A DNA stretch of 64,000 bases from Dyella sp. M7H15-1 (GTDB lineage Bacteria; Pseudomonadota; Gammaproteobacteria; Xanthomonadales; Rhodanobacteraceae). Under the pieces are notes generated by a model. The model was not told where the DNA came from. It did no database searches and was given only the letters and a program-made list of their open reading frames with translations. The position numbers and the translations under genes were made by a program. Location: the NCBI RefSeq assembly GCF_004114615.1, contig NZ_CP035300.1, positions 992,001-1,056,000 on the forward strand. The letters run 5' to 3'. Position 1 is the first letter of the stretch; every line of letters starts with the position of its first letter. Shown piece by piece: positions 56,401-64,000 of the stretch.

Positions 56401-57600
56401 TCAAGCCACCGACTCCGCCTCAGCCGGGCCCGGAATATCGAACACCTGTCGCAAATAGGCGACATACGCATCGTCCTCGCACATGTTCTTGCCGGGTGAA
56501 TCGCTAAGCTTGGCCACCGGCTGCCCGTTGCATCGAACCATCTTGATCACGATATTCAACGGTGTTGGTCCCACGTCGTTAGTGAGGTTGGTGCCTACGC
56601 CAAAGGCAAGTTGACAGCGCCCGTGGAAGTGTTCGTACAGCTTCATCACCTTGGGAATATCAAGGCCATCGCTGAACACCAGGACCTTGCTGCGCGGGTC
56701 GACGCGATTGGCCTGGTAGTGCGCCAGCACGCGTTCGCCCCAGGCAAACGGATCACCCGAATCGTGCCGCGTGCCGTCGAAAAGTTTGCAGAAGTACATG
56801 TCGAAATCGCGCAGGAAGGCGGCGAGCCCGTAAACGTCCGAAAGCGCGATGCCCAGATCGCCGCGGTATTCCTTCGCCCAGGCTTCCAGTGCCGCCACTT
56901 GCGAATCACGCAGACGCGGCCCCAACGCCTGGTGGGCCTGTAGATATTCATGCGCGAGTGTGCCCAGCGGACGCAAACCCAGCTGCCAGGCCAGCCACAC
57001 GTTGCTGGTGCCGGTCAGTTGCGCACCCAGCCCTTCGTGCAAGGTGGTCGCCACCTCCCGATGCCATTGACGAGAGAATCGCCGGCGAGTGCCATAGTCG
57101 GCAATGTGGCATTCAACATAGCCGGGCGTATCGCGTAGTAGGGAAATTTTTTCCTGCAAGCGACGACGGCCTTCGGCCAAGTCCAGGTTCGGATAGGTAT
57201 TGCGAAAGTAGACTTCGTTGACGATCGCCAGTAACGGCACTTCAAACAAAATCGTGTGCAGCCACGGCCCACGGATGCAAATCTCGATCTCGCCATTGCC
57301 CCGTGACGATGGCGAGATATCCACATACTTGGCATTGAGCTGGAACAACACCAGGAAGTCGACGAAGTCACTCTTGATGAAGCCCCAGCTACGCAGGTAG
57401 TCCAGCTCCTCCTCGGTGAAACGCAAGCTGCATAATGCATGCAGCTCCTGGCGAATCTCATCGACATGGGGCACCAGGTTCACACCGGGATTACGGCACT
57501 TGAAGCGATACTCCACGTGCGCAGCAGGGTATTGATGCAGAACCACCTGCATCATGGAGAATTTGTAGAGGTCGGTATCGAGCAGCGAACTAACGATCAT
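56401..57600 (-). CDS. pncB: Nicotinate phosphoribosyltransferase
   Basis: 399-residue NAD-salvage enzyme joining nicotinate to PRPP. N-terminal [28 protein letters not shown], the [11 protein letters not shown] motif, [10 protein letters not shown] and [12 protein letters not shown] are diagnostic. Start ATG 57600; frame open 16 codons further upstream. Ends convergent with metQ. Confidence 0.95.
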   Translation of the reverse strand: MIVSSLLDTDLYKFSMMQVVLHQYPAAHVEYRFKCRNPGVNLVPHVDEIRQELHALCSLRFTEEELDYLRSWGFIKSDFVDFLVLFQLNAKYVDISPSSRGNGEIEICIRGPWLHTILFEVPLLAIVNEVYFRNTYPNLDLAEGRRRLQEKISLLRDTPGYVECHIADYGTRRRFSRQWHREVATTLHEGLGAQLTGTSNVWLAWQLGLRPLGTLAHEYLQAHQALGPRLRDSQVAALEAWAKEYRGDLGIALSDVYGLAAFLRDFDMYFCKLFDGTRHDSGDPFAWGERVLAHYQANRVDPRSKVLVFSDGLDIPKVMKLYEHFHGRCQLAFGVGTNLTNDVGPTPLNIVIKMVRCNGQPVAKLSDSPGKNMCEDDAYVAYLRQVFDIPGPAEAESVA

Positions 57601-57983
57601 GGATCGTTTCCATGTCGGTGGAAAGGACATGCCGAAGCATGGAACCACTGCGCTAAAGCGCGGCGTGGGTCAATTATCCTGCCGAAGTCGTTGCCAGAAA
57701 AGATAAAACCCCGGCAGCCAGGGGAATAACCGCCGGGGTTTGTTAGGTCGCGTTCCCTGGGGGAGGGTAAAACGGGAACCGACCCCTGGATCTCACGATG
57801 CTCTGTGCTATCCGCTCGTCGCCTCACGGCGATACGACTACTTAGTGTGGCCGTTGCGAATGAAGTTCAAGGTCGAAGTGGAATCGGTTCAGCTTTCGAT
57901 AACCCACCCATGTCTCAACCAGACGGCTTCATCCGCACCGTTTCTAAGTACTTGTCGTTCAAGGAAATTAGCATGCTACGTCG
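57601..57983. other. Spacer between pncB and the aminopeptidase gene
   Basis: Holds the strong hairpin at 57705-57742, then about 240 bases without a recognised gene. On the plus strand ATG 57910 and ATG 57973 open a frame that continues into the aminopeptidase region; from 57973 it encodes a signal-peptide-like sequence (see 57973-58107). Confidence 0.5.
57705..57742 (-). terminator. Strong hairpin with T-rich tail on the minus strand
   Basis: AAACCCCGGC (57706-57715) pairs with GCCGGGGTTT (57732-57741), a perfect 10-bp stem with 16-base loop. On the minus strand it is followed by TTTTATCTTTTC, fitting an intrinsic terminator for transcripts coming from the aminopeptidase gene. Confidence 0.55.
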
Positions 57984-58107
57984 CTACCTGAGCTTGTTAG
58001 CTTTGTGTTTCATCCTGCCCCTACACGCCGCTGATCCCAGTAGTCCCCGCAAGGTATTTTCCCGCTTGGCCTTGGGTTCTTTTGCCAGCGCGCGCACGCG
58101 TGCGTAG
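57973..58107 (+). pseudogene. Truncated gene start encoding a signal peptide
   Basis: Behind an AAGGA ribosome site, ATG 57973 encodes MLRRYLSLLALCFILPLHAAD, an excellent signal peptide with cut after HA. The frame then runs antisense through the 3' end of the aminopeptidase gene and stops at 58107 with basic non-family residues. It looks like the 5' stub of a lost secreted-protein gene joined by deletion to the neighbouring gene's end. Confidence 0.45.
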
Positions 58108-59093
58108 AAATCAGGCCACTGACCATCAGCCTGTTTGAACAGCATGGCAAACACCTGCACCCATTGATCGTAAAGACCGAATGGCAACAAAGTGGCGTTA
58201 TTGATTGGCTGCGCGACCCAATCGTCATAGCGATGATCGTCAGGCCAATGCTGGTCTCGCCAGGCTGCATAGCGTGCACGGAAATCGGCGATCTCGCGCT
58301 GCTTGTCCGCAGCCATGGCTTGTGCATCTTCGCCGCTGGCGTAGCGCTTTTTCAGGCGATCGCGCAAATCGAGCACCAACTGGGTAAAGCCATCTTCCAT
58401 CGCTTGATCGTGACCATCGCCTTCCGGCTCACCGCGTGAGCGGTGCCACTCTTTCAACCCCTGATTTTCCACGAACATGGCGTAGCTTTCGTTGAAAGCC
58501 GTGTCACCTTTCACGTAGATCAACTGGTGCGCGAGTTCATGGAAGATGGTGCCGACCAGTTCGTCATTGTCCCAGTGCATCATGCTGCTGAGGATGGGAT
58601 CGGCGAACCAGCCTAGTGTGGAGTACGCCGGAACGCCTCCCACGTAGACATCGTTGCCTTGCGTCTTGAGCTTTCCGGCGCTGGCCTTGGCTTTTTCCGC
58701 ATTGAACCATCCGCGATACGCCACACATCCGGCAATCGGAAAGCATTGCAGCACCGCATCTACTGAAAAACGCGGCGTGGCGTACACATTCCACACCACG
58801 TACGGGCGATGCAGTTCAACGTAATAGGTGTAGCTGCGGTTGCGCGGCAGGTCCAAGTGTTGGGAGGCAAATTGCCGTGCCTGCTGAGAGAGCCGTAAAC
58901 GTGTAGCTCGTTTGGGATCCGTAGCCGGATCAGCAATCACTTTCTTCACCGAACGCCGCTGCAACAACAAAGCACTTTCACCGTGCGTAACGTGTGCGTA
59001 GTAACGAAGATCGGCACAGGCACTCATCACGGCCACTACCCAGATGGAGGAAATCAGTCTGATGCCGGGAATAAGAATGTGTGGTCGATTCAT
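57984..59093 (-). CDS. Putative zinc aminopeptidase lipoprotein (DUF2265 family)
   Basis: 369-residue protein of the Aminopep (PF10023) family. Lipobox-like VMSAC near residue 26; zinc motif TIFHELAHQLIYVKGDTAFNESYAMFVE (HExxH with downstream Glu). Family proteins end soon after ALAKEPKAKRENTLR; here the last ~18 residues (LLGSAACRGRMKHKANKLR) are read antisense through the signal-peptide stub on the other strand, so the native C-terminus is probably replaced. Likely still active since the zinc site is intact. Confidence 0.85.
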   Translation of the reverse strand: MNRPHILIPGIRLISSIWVVAVMSACADLRYYAHVTHGESALLLQRRSVKKVIADPATDPKRATRLRLSQQARQFASQHLDLPRNRSYTYYVELHRPYVVWNVYATPRFSVDAVLQCFPIAGCVAYRGWFNAEKAKASAGKLKTQGNDVYVGGVPAYSTLGWFADPILSSMMHWDNDELVGTIFHELAHQLIYVKGDTAFNESYAMFVENQGLKEWHRSRGEPEGDGHDQAMEDGFTQLVLDLRDRLKKRYASGEDAQAMAADKQREIADFRARYAAWRDQHWPDDHRYDDWVAQPINNATLLPFGLYDQWVQVFAMLFKQADGQWPDFYARVRALAKEPKAKRENTLRGLLGSAACRGRMKHKANKLR

Positions 59094-59140
59094 CCCCGTA
59101 TTCTTACGTAAGACTCTTTAGCCGTGTTCAGCCGCAGAAC

Positions 59141-59506
59141 TCAGTGGCCACCCCAATGACCGCCTCCCGAACTGCCATGCCCGCTGTTTCTGCCATGGCC
59201 GCGGGAACCACCTCCATGACCATACCAGCCGCCACGGCCGCTCCAATAACGCCCGCGTCCGTAGTAACCACCACCCCAGCAGCAGCCGTAATAACCGCCC
59301 CAATAACCATACGGGTAATAACCGTACCCGTACCCGTAGTAGGGATAGTTGTAGACGACAGTGGGGGCCGTCCCATAGTAGGTGTCCCCCACTACGCCGT
59401 TACCTTGCACGTAGCCGTAACCGGGGGCGATATAGCAGCCGGACAGAAGAACCATCAGCGTTGCCAGTGTCAGCGCGGCAAGCAGGCGCTTGATTGAGTG
59501 TTTCAT
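59141..59506 (-). CDS. Gly/Tyr-rich lipoprotein
   Basis: 121-residue lipoprotein, lipobox LLSGC with Cys 24. The mature chain is Tyr/Gly-rich (PYYGYGYGYYPYGYWGGYY) then Gly/His/Ser-rich to the end (GGGSRGHGRNSGHGSSGGG). Low-complexity composition resembles surface or adhesive proteins; similar YXGYG-type small lipoproteins occur in many proteobacteria. ATG 59506 is preceded by GGAGCTCGATG-like GA-rich sequence read as CGAGCTCCCGCC. Function unknown. Confidence 0.75.
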   Translation of the reverse strand: MKHSIKRLLAALTLATLMVLLSGCYIAPGYGYVQGNGVVGDTYYGTAPTVVYNYPYYGYGYGYYPYGYWGGYYGCCWGGGYYGRGRYWSGRGGWYGHGGGSRGHGRNSGHGSSGGGHWGGH

Positions 59507-59646
59507 GGCGGGAGCTCGATGCAATCCACGCAAGCTACGTTAGTCCTGTACGGCTAAATAAGCCCTGAGCGGGAAAGATAAGGCCGGCTTCTATTTCACT
59601 CAAAGCTGGCACACGCGGACATACCAAACGGGCATGTCTGTTTCGA

Positions 59647-60384
59647 TCAGCTTTTGCCGTTTTTGCCCTGATCGCCATGCGCATGTATCACATGGCTGGG
59701 CGCAGTATCACCGGAATGGTTGTCATGTTGGTTATTCGAGTGGCCGTTATCGGCATTCGGCACCGATGTAGCGCCTGGCCAGACCGGCCCCTGTCTGACG
59801 CGTTCCTGCTTGGCTTGCAGCAGCAACGCCTGAATATGGGCAACGGCTTCCTCCGGACTGATATGAGGCGCGGAGGAAGTCGCGTCACCCGTCTCGACGG
59901 GCGGAGGAACGGTCACTTTTGCAGGCTTCAGCTTCTTCGGCTCGACTTTCTTCGATACAGGCTTCGCGGCTATTGGCGATGCAGCCGGGGCTGGCTTGAC
60001 TGCGACCGATGGCATGACGGGGCCTTGGGTTGCCTTACCGGCCGTTTTCTTCACCGCCGCCGTCTTACCACCAGCGATCTTTTTCGCGGGTGCCTTCTTC
60101 GCCGGATTCTGGCGAACCGATGTCGGAGATACCTTGGGTGAGGAGGTTTTCTTTACAACCTTGCTTACGGCTTTCTTGCTGACCGCTTTCTTGCTGGCCA
60201 CCGTCTTTTTCACCGTCTTTGGTACAACTTTCTTCGCAGCCTTTTTGCTGGCCGCGGTTTTCTTAATAGCTTTTTTGCGCGTAACGGTCGGTTTCGGAGC
60301 CCCCTTCTTCTTGCTCGCACTCAAGCCTTTGAATGCCTTGCGAGCCACGGACTTCTTCGCGGCAGACTTGCGGGTCGTTGCCAT
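59647..60384 (-). CDS. Histone H1-like / AlgP-like lysine-rich protein
   Basis: 245-residue DNA-binding-type protein. The N-terminal ~150 residues consist of Lys/Ala/Thr/Ser repeats (KKSVARKAFKGL, KKAAKKVVPK, KKAVSKKAVSK) like AlgP and bacterial H1 homologues; the C-terminal part has a short helix (SPEEAVAHIQALLLQAKQERVRQ) and a His/Asn-rich tail. Expected nucleoid association. Start at MATTRKSAAKK (ATG 60384); an upstream extension to 60432 is unlikely. Confidence 0.8.
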   Translation of the reverse strand: MATTRKSAAKKSVARKAFKGLSASKKKGAPKPTVTRKKAIKKTAASKKAAKKVVPKTVKKTVASKKAVSKKAVSKVVKKTSSPKVSPTSVRQNPAKKAPAKKIAGGKTAAVKKTAGKATQGPVMPSVAVKPAPAASPIAAKPVSKKVEPKKLKPAKVTVPPPVETGDATSSAPHISPEEAVAHIQALLLQAKQERVRQGPVWPGATSVPNADNGHSNNQHDNHSGDTAPSHVIHAHGDQGKNGKS

Positions 60385-60462
60385 GCGTGCGTACTCCGAC
60401 GGTGAGCAGTGACCAAACAATGACATCATCATGATGTATGCGCCATGAGCAAGTGCCGGAAA

Positions 60463-61071
60463 TCACATGCCCGGCTGCGACAAAGCGCCCAGAAAATGCG
60501 GCAAAACCGCCGGACTCATCACCACCGTAAATACCACGCCATACGCGGCGCCCCACAAGTGGGCACTGTGATTAATGTTGTCGCCTCCGCGCTGATCCAT
60601 GTAGATCGAATAGCCCACGTAAAGCACGGCATAAATGATTGCCGGCATCGGAATGAAGAACACCAGGATGCGCGACCACGGCGCCAGCATCACAAAGCCG
60701 AATAGCACCGCGGAAACAGCGCCGGAAGCGCCCAGGCTGTGATAGTTGGCATTGTGTCGGTTCTTCAAATACGTCGGCAGTATCGAAACAATCAACCCAC
60801 CCAAATAGAACAGGCCAAAACCAAATGCACCCAGCACCTGGTTGTAGAACGGCTCCATCGCGCGCCCGAAGAAATACAGGGTGAGCATGTTGAATAGCAG
60901 GTGCATGCCGTCGGCATGGATCAAGCCATAGGTCACCAGCCGGTAATACTCCTTCTTCCGCTCGATGGCAGGCGGCCACAGGATCAGATCGTCGATCAGA
61001 CGGCGGTTATTGAACGCCATGAACGAGACGATGCAGGTAGCAGCAAGAATGATCAACAAGGTAATCGGCAT
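60463..61071 (-). CDS. Rhomboid-family intramembrane serine protease
   Basis: 202-residue polytopic protein with about six helices. The catalytic Ser is in HSLGASGAVSAV (Ser ~116) and the His in INHSAHLWGAAYG (His ~171); the HADGMHLLFNMLTLYFFG segment is the conserved loop/helix 2 signature. Inner-membrane protease cleaving helices of other membrane proteins; substrate unknown. Reads away from the PhzF gene. Confidence 0.9.
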   Translation of the reverse strand: MPITLLIILAATCIVSFMAFNNRRLIDDLILWPPAIERKKEYYRLVTYGLIHADGMHLLFNMLTLYFFGRAMEPFYNQVLGAFGFGLFYLGGLIVSILPTYLKNRHNANYHSLGASGAVSAVLFGFVMLAPWSRILVFFIPMPAIIYAVLYVGYSIYMDQRGGDNINHSAHLWGAAYGVVFTVVMSPAVLPHFLGALSQPGM

Positions 61072-61179
61072 GTGACGAATCAGACAAAGTTTTGGAATGG
61101 GAGCATCTTGACGTTCGCGGGCTGCGTTGTCGACGGCTAAAATGCACGATTATGTCAAGTCCGTGCCATTTCCCGCCGT

Positions 61180-62065
61180 ATGAAACCGATCCGCTACATG
61201 CATTTGGATGTCTTCGCCGCGAGCCCCGGCGGTGGCAATCACCTTGGGGTTGTGATTGATGCCACCGGCTGGAGCGATGCGCAGATGCAACGCTACGCGC
61301 GCTGGACAGACCTGGTGGAAACTACTTTCCTGCTGCCACCCGACCATCCCAAGGCCAGCTACAAGGTACGGATTTTCACGCCGCGGAAGGAAATCGCCTT
61401 TGCTGGACATCCCAGTGTGGGCAGCGCCCATGCAGCGCTCGAGTGCGGACTAGCCGTACCGAAAGATGACTTGCTATGGCAAGAATGCGGCGCCGGTGTA
61501 CTGCCCATCCGCGTGGAAGGCAGCGGCCCACGGCGCAGGCTGTTGTTGCAATCGCCCGAGGCTCGCGTCGTGAAAACCGGCCTGCATGCCCATCCCCTGC
61601 TCGCCGCCACCCTCGATAGCATCGACCTTGGCAAGCTGCCGCCCGCGCTGGTTGACGGCGGCCGCCGCTGGTGGCTGGCCGAGTGCGCGGATGAGGCAAG
61701 TCTGCGTGCATGGAAGCCAGACCACAGCGCCATCGGCGCGCTTGCCAAGCGCCTGCGGCAGTATGGGGTTGTGTGCTTTTGCCCGCAGCCATCACCCTGA
61801 CTATCAACTGGTCGTGCGTGCATTTCCTTCCGGTGTGGGCATTGTCGAAGATCCCGCCTCCGGTGCCGCCAATGGTTTGATCGCTGCCTATTTGCTGCAA
61901 GCTGAGCCGGATGGCCCACTCGCGCGTGGCTATTCCGTCAGCCAGGGACGCGAGATGGGTCATGATGCGCTGCTCATTGCGCACCGCGTGGATGGCGGCA
62001 TCTGGATCGGCGGACTGACCCATACAGTGATTGATGGCACGCTATATTGGCATGGCGCTGGATGA
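61180..62065 (+). pseudogene. PhzF-family isomerase/epimerase broken by one frameshift
   Basis: The first frame (61180-61800) gives DVFAASPGGGNHLGVV, FTPRKEIAFAGHPSVGSAHA and GVLPIRVEGSG, then derails into VVCFCPQPSP and stops. The next frame from about 61765 continues correctly with CAFARSHHPDYQLVVRAFPSGVGIVEDPASGAANGLIA and ends at 62065. Together they make a full ~290-residue PhzF protein. A single-base change near 61765-61785 (runs GGGG and TTTT lie there) separates the halves; it may be a real mutation or a sequencing error. Confidence 0.85.
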
Positions 62066-62581
62066 ACGATGACCAGGAAGCTGGTCAAGCACCGTGTTCC
62101 ACTCCTTCACGCGCTCGGCCTGGGTCTCCAGCAACGCATCCACGTCGCCTTCCACGATGACCTTCTCGATCTTGTCGCCCTGCTCGATGGCGTCGACCAC
62201 TTTCTGATCGTCGGCGCTAAGCACTTCGCCGAACACACTGTGCTTGTCGTCCAACCATGGCGTGGGGCCATGGGTGATGAAAAACTGGCTGCCATTGGTG
62301 CGCGGACCGGCATTGGCCATGGATAGGATGCCCGACTTGTCATGGCGCAACGAGGCATCGAATTCATCCTCGAAACGGTAGCCCGGCCCACCGCGGCCAC
62401 TGCCTTCGGGGCAGCCGCCCTGGATCATGAAGTCAGCGATCACGCGGTGGAACGACAAACCATCGTAATAACCGCGACGCGCCAGATTGACGAAATTGGC
62501 CACCGTCACCGGCGTCTTGTCGTCGTGCAGGCGCAGATGGATGGGGCCGCGGTTGGTGGTGAACGTGACATGGATGGCCAT
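62042..62581 (-). CDS. ppiB: Cyclophilin-type peptidyl-prolyl isomerase
   Basis: 179-residue cytosolic cyclophilin. Core motifs [68 protein letters not shown] and HSVFGEVL are all conserved. A ~25-residue C-terminal extension follows the normal end. Its 3' end overlaps the PhzF 3' end by 24 bases (convergent). Confidence 0.93.
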   Translation of the reverse strand: MAIHVTFTTNRGPIHLRLHDDKTPVTVANFVNLARRGYYDGLSFHRVIADFMIQGGCPEGSGRGGPGYRFEDEFDASLRHDKSGILSMANAGPRTNGSQFFITHGPTPWLDDKHSVFGEVLSADDQKVVDAIEQGDKIEKVIVEGDVDALLETQAERVKEWNTVLDQLPGHRSSSAMPI

Positions 62582-62744
62582 GAGTATTCCTTGCAGTGCT
62601 TACGGAGTACGGGCGCCCGGCTGGGCAACAATCCGCAAGGATAACGCCAGTGGGGGCCGGTTGTAACAAACTGCACCGGTTAGGATGCAAACCCCAACAT
62701 CGCCATGTCTGGTTATTGCGCCATATTGGGGTTTTCACCCCAAG

Positions 62745-64000
62745 CTACAGGCCGAGCATGCTCTTCCGCAGCGCCCCCTCACCGCGCGCCGTACCCGCTG
62801 CGGGTGCCGACAACTCAGCCGGCCAAGGCTGTCCCTGGAACAGATGTGCCCACAAGCGATCCAGCGCTACATAGCCATATGGCAACAATGGCAGATGCCT
62901 GTCGCCAAAACCCGGCAAGGCCAGGAAGGCGTCGAAGTGTTGCGCGTGTGGCACTTTCCAATACAGCGGTGTGCGTCCTTCTGCGCGCAGCCAGGCGACA
63001 TAGGGCTCGGAAGTGAAGGCTGTCGGCAAAAGGCCGTCATCCGCACCATGCAATACCCACATCGGCAAATCCTTGCGTGGCAAACGCGCAGACAGTGCCT
63101 GAACCGACGTATGCAACGCACGGGAATCAGCATCATCGTCCGTCCACAAGCTTCGCAAACCAGTGATGCCCGTGAGTTGCGGATCAGCGCTGCTGTCCGT
63201 GCCCCCAAACAAGCCGACGCCGTTGCCCGGCGGAATGCCCGATGCATCCGCCCACCAGCTTGCGCGGGTAGCGTCGTCGGCCACGCCAGGCTTGCCATCG
63301 ACAAGCGCTTCGTAGTGATAGCCGCAGGGCATGTTGTCCGCACCGCGGCGCAAATAGGCACAAGCGTAGGCGGCACCGATCACCCGCCACAGATCCAGCG
63401 CAGTGGATAAAGCCGCTGCGGCCATCGCCTGATCGGTCCATCCGGTGCCACACAAATGTTCATACGCTTCCTTGGCTTGCGCGTCGAGCGTGGTCGCTTT
63501 CAGCAAGCCTTGTGCATGCAGGCTTGCGCAACGCGTTACCCAGGCCGCATGCGCAGCGCCGTGTGCATCACGTGCGAACGGCGTGGCGGCAAAACGTTCG
63601 TCGACCAGGGCACAAGGCAACCACAAAGCCGCTTCGCTCATGTAGTCGTACAAAGCGCGCCCATGTCCCGACGTGTGCACATTGGGTTCCAGCGCCACCA
63701 CGCCAGCGAGCAGGTGTGTGTCATCCAGGCCAGCCGCCTGCAGCACCGCGCCGCCACCGTTCGACAAACCGGTCGCAATGATCTTCGTGTTCTGCGCTGT
63801 AAACGGCGCCTGGTCCGGAAAGGCGCGGCTCAGCATCGCCAGGCCAAATTGCGCTGCCTGCAATACGTGCCAGCCCCAATTGGCTTCCGGGTTATCGCCC
63901 GAATGCGCATGCTTGACGGCAATGCCTTGGCCTTGCTGCGTCGCCGGCTCGAATTCGAGCAAGGCGGTGCCACGCTTCGCGCGCTGGCCATCGAGCGCGA
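62745..64000 (-). CDS. D-(-)-3-hydroxybutyrate oligomer hydrolase, 5' part outside window
   Basis: The visible C-terminal ~418 residues belong to the 3-hydroxybutyrate oligomer hydrolase family (PF10605), which splits PHB oligomers. The serine-hydrolase nucleophile motif is in ATGLSNGGGAVLQA; DLPMWVLHGADDGLLPTAF and VPHAQHFDAFLALPGFGDRHLPLLPYGY include the later catalytic residues. The frame is open through position 64000 (ALDGQRAKRGTALLEFEP), so the signal peptide and first ~280 residues lie to the right. Confidence 0.85.
   Translation of the reverse strand, partial: ALDGQRAKRGTALLEFEPATQQGQGIAVKHAHSGDNPEANWGWHVLQAAQFGLAMLSRAFPDQAPFTAQNTKIIATGLSNGGGAVLQAAGLDDTHLLAGVVALEPNVHTSGHGRALYDYMSEAALWLPCALVDERFAATPFARDAHGAAHAAWVTRCASLHAQGLLKATTLDAQAKEAYEHLCGTGWTDQAMAAAALSTALDLWRVIGAAYACAYLRRGADNMPCGYHYEALVDGKPGVADDATRASWWADASGIPPGNGVGLFGGTDSSADPQLTGITGLRSLWTDDDADSRALHTSVQALSARLPRKDLPMWVLHGADDGLLPTAFTSEPYVAWLRAEGRTPLYWKVPHAQHFDAFLALPGFGDRHLPLLPYGYVALDRLWAHLFQGQPWPAELSAPAAGTARGEGALRKSMLGL

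Noticed and set aside
61586-62065. Separate gene downstream of the PhzF N-terminal half
   Set aside because: Its later part is the PhzF C-terminus; its start is only out-of-frame PhzF sequence.

Overview
The window reads as a chromosome segment of a gammaproteobacterium of the order Xanthomonadales, probably Rhodanobacteraceae (Dyella/Rhodanobacter/Frateuria-like). This is inferred from the high GC coding sequence, the gene order miaA-hfq-hflX-hflK-hflC-DUF2065-purA, the petABC-sspA-sspB cluster, and the kinds of protein families present. No rRNA, tRNA or CRISPR array was seen.

Layout. 1-955: C-terminally cut MFS/nucleotide-translocase-like membrane protein. 1021-2814: insertion-sequence graveyard (25-bp tandem duplication, broken IS481 and IS4 transposases). 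3448-17419: a full P-type type IV secretion system in the classical Agrobacterium order virB1-[103-aa orf]-B2-B3-B4-B5-B6-B7-B8-B9-B10-B11-virD4, followed by a frameshifted small gene, a 278-aa hypothetical and an exported DUF192 protein. The 54-aa VirB7 lipoprotein overlaps virB8 and is easily missed. No relaxase is present, so the locus is either part of a larger integrated element outside the window or a remnant specialised for secretion. 17612-21415: sspB, sspA and the bc1 operon petABC. 21663-27829: a DegS-like protease, an AT-rich acyltransferase, an AidB-like acyl-CoA dehydrogenase, an asparaginase-domain protein, SufT and a membrane protein. 27900-29657: a two-gene AAA ATPase + DUF4276 (TOPRIM-like) cassette resembling anti-phage pairs, sitting between housekeeping genes. 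29830-36248: the miaA-hfq-hflXKC-DUF2065-purA cluster. 36249-37783: an AT-rich islet with an IS5 remnant, an exported protein and a nested inverted-repeat element. 37783-42707: tdh and a 1213-aa DUF748/AsmA-like protein. 42734-44515: REP-like repeats and a group II intron whose reverse transcriptase has lost its catalytic core by internal deletion, placed directly after mdh. 44533-64000: mdh, an aminotransferase, an FKBP isomerase, a 162-bp MITE-like element, an SH3 protein, SelO, RsuA- and RsmC-like RNA modification enzymes, an OPT transporter, a GH18 chitinase, an orphan MetQ lipoprotein, pncB, an aminopeptidase with a scrambled C-terminus, a Gly/Tyr-rich lipoprotein, a histone-H1-like protein, a rhomboid protease, a frameshifted PhzF gene, a cyclophilin, and a 3-hydroxybutyrate oligomer hydrolase running off the right edge.

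How the parts work together. The VirB/VirD4 genes form one compact run with frequent ATGA or longer overlaps, so they are probably co-transcribed and co-translated: energisers (VirB4, B11, D4), inner-membrane parts (B3, B6, B8), core channel (B7, B9, B10), pilus (B2, B5) and murein opening (B1). petABC forms the cytochrome bc1 complex with the stringent-starvation/ClpXP adaptor genes sspAB behind it. The hfq/hfl cluster groups RNA chaperone, ribosome GTPase, FtsH modulators and tRNA modification. Foreign or decayed DNA clusters at the left end, at 22.9-24.1 kb, 27.9-29.7 kb, 36.2-37.7 kb, 42.7-44.5 kb and 47.5 kb.
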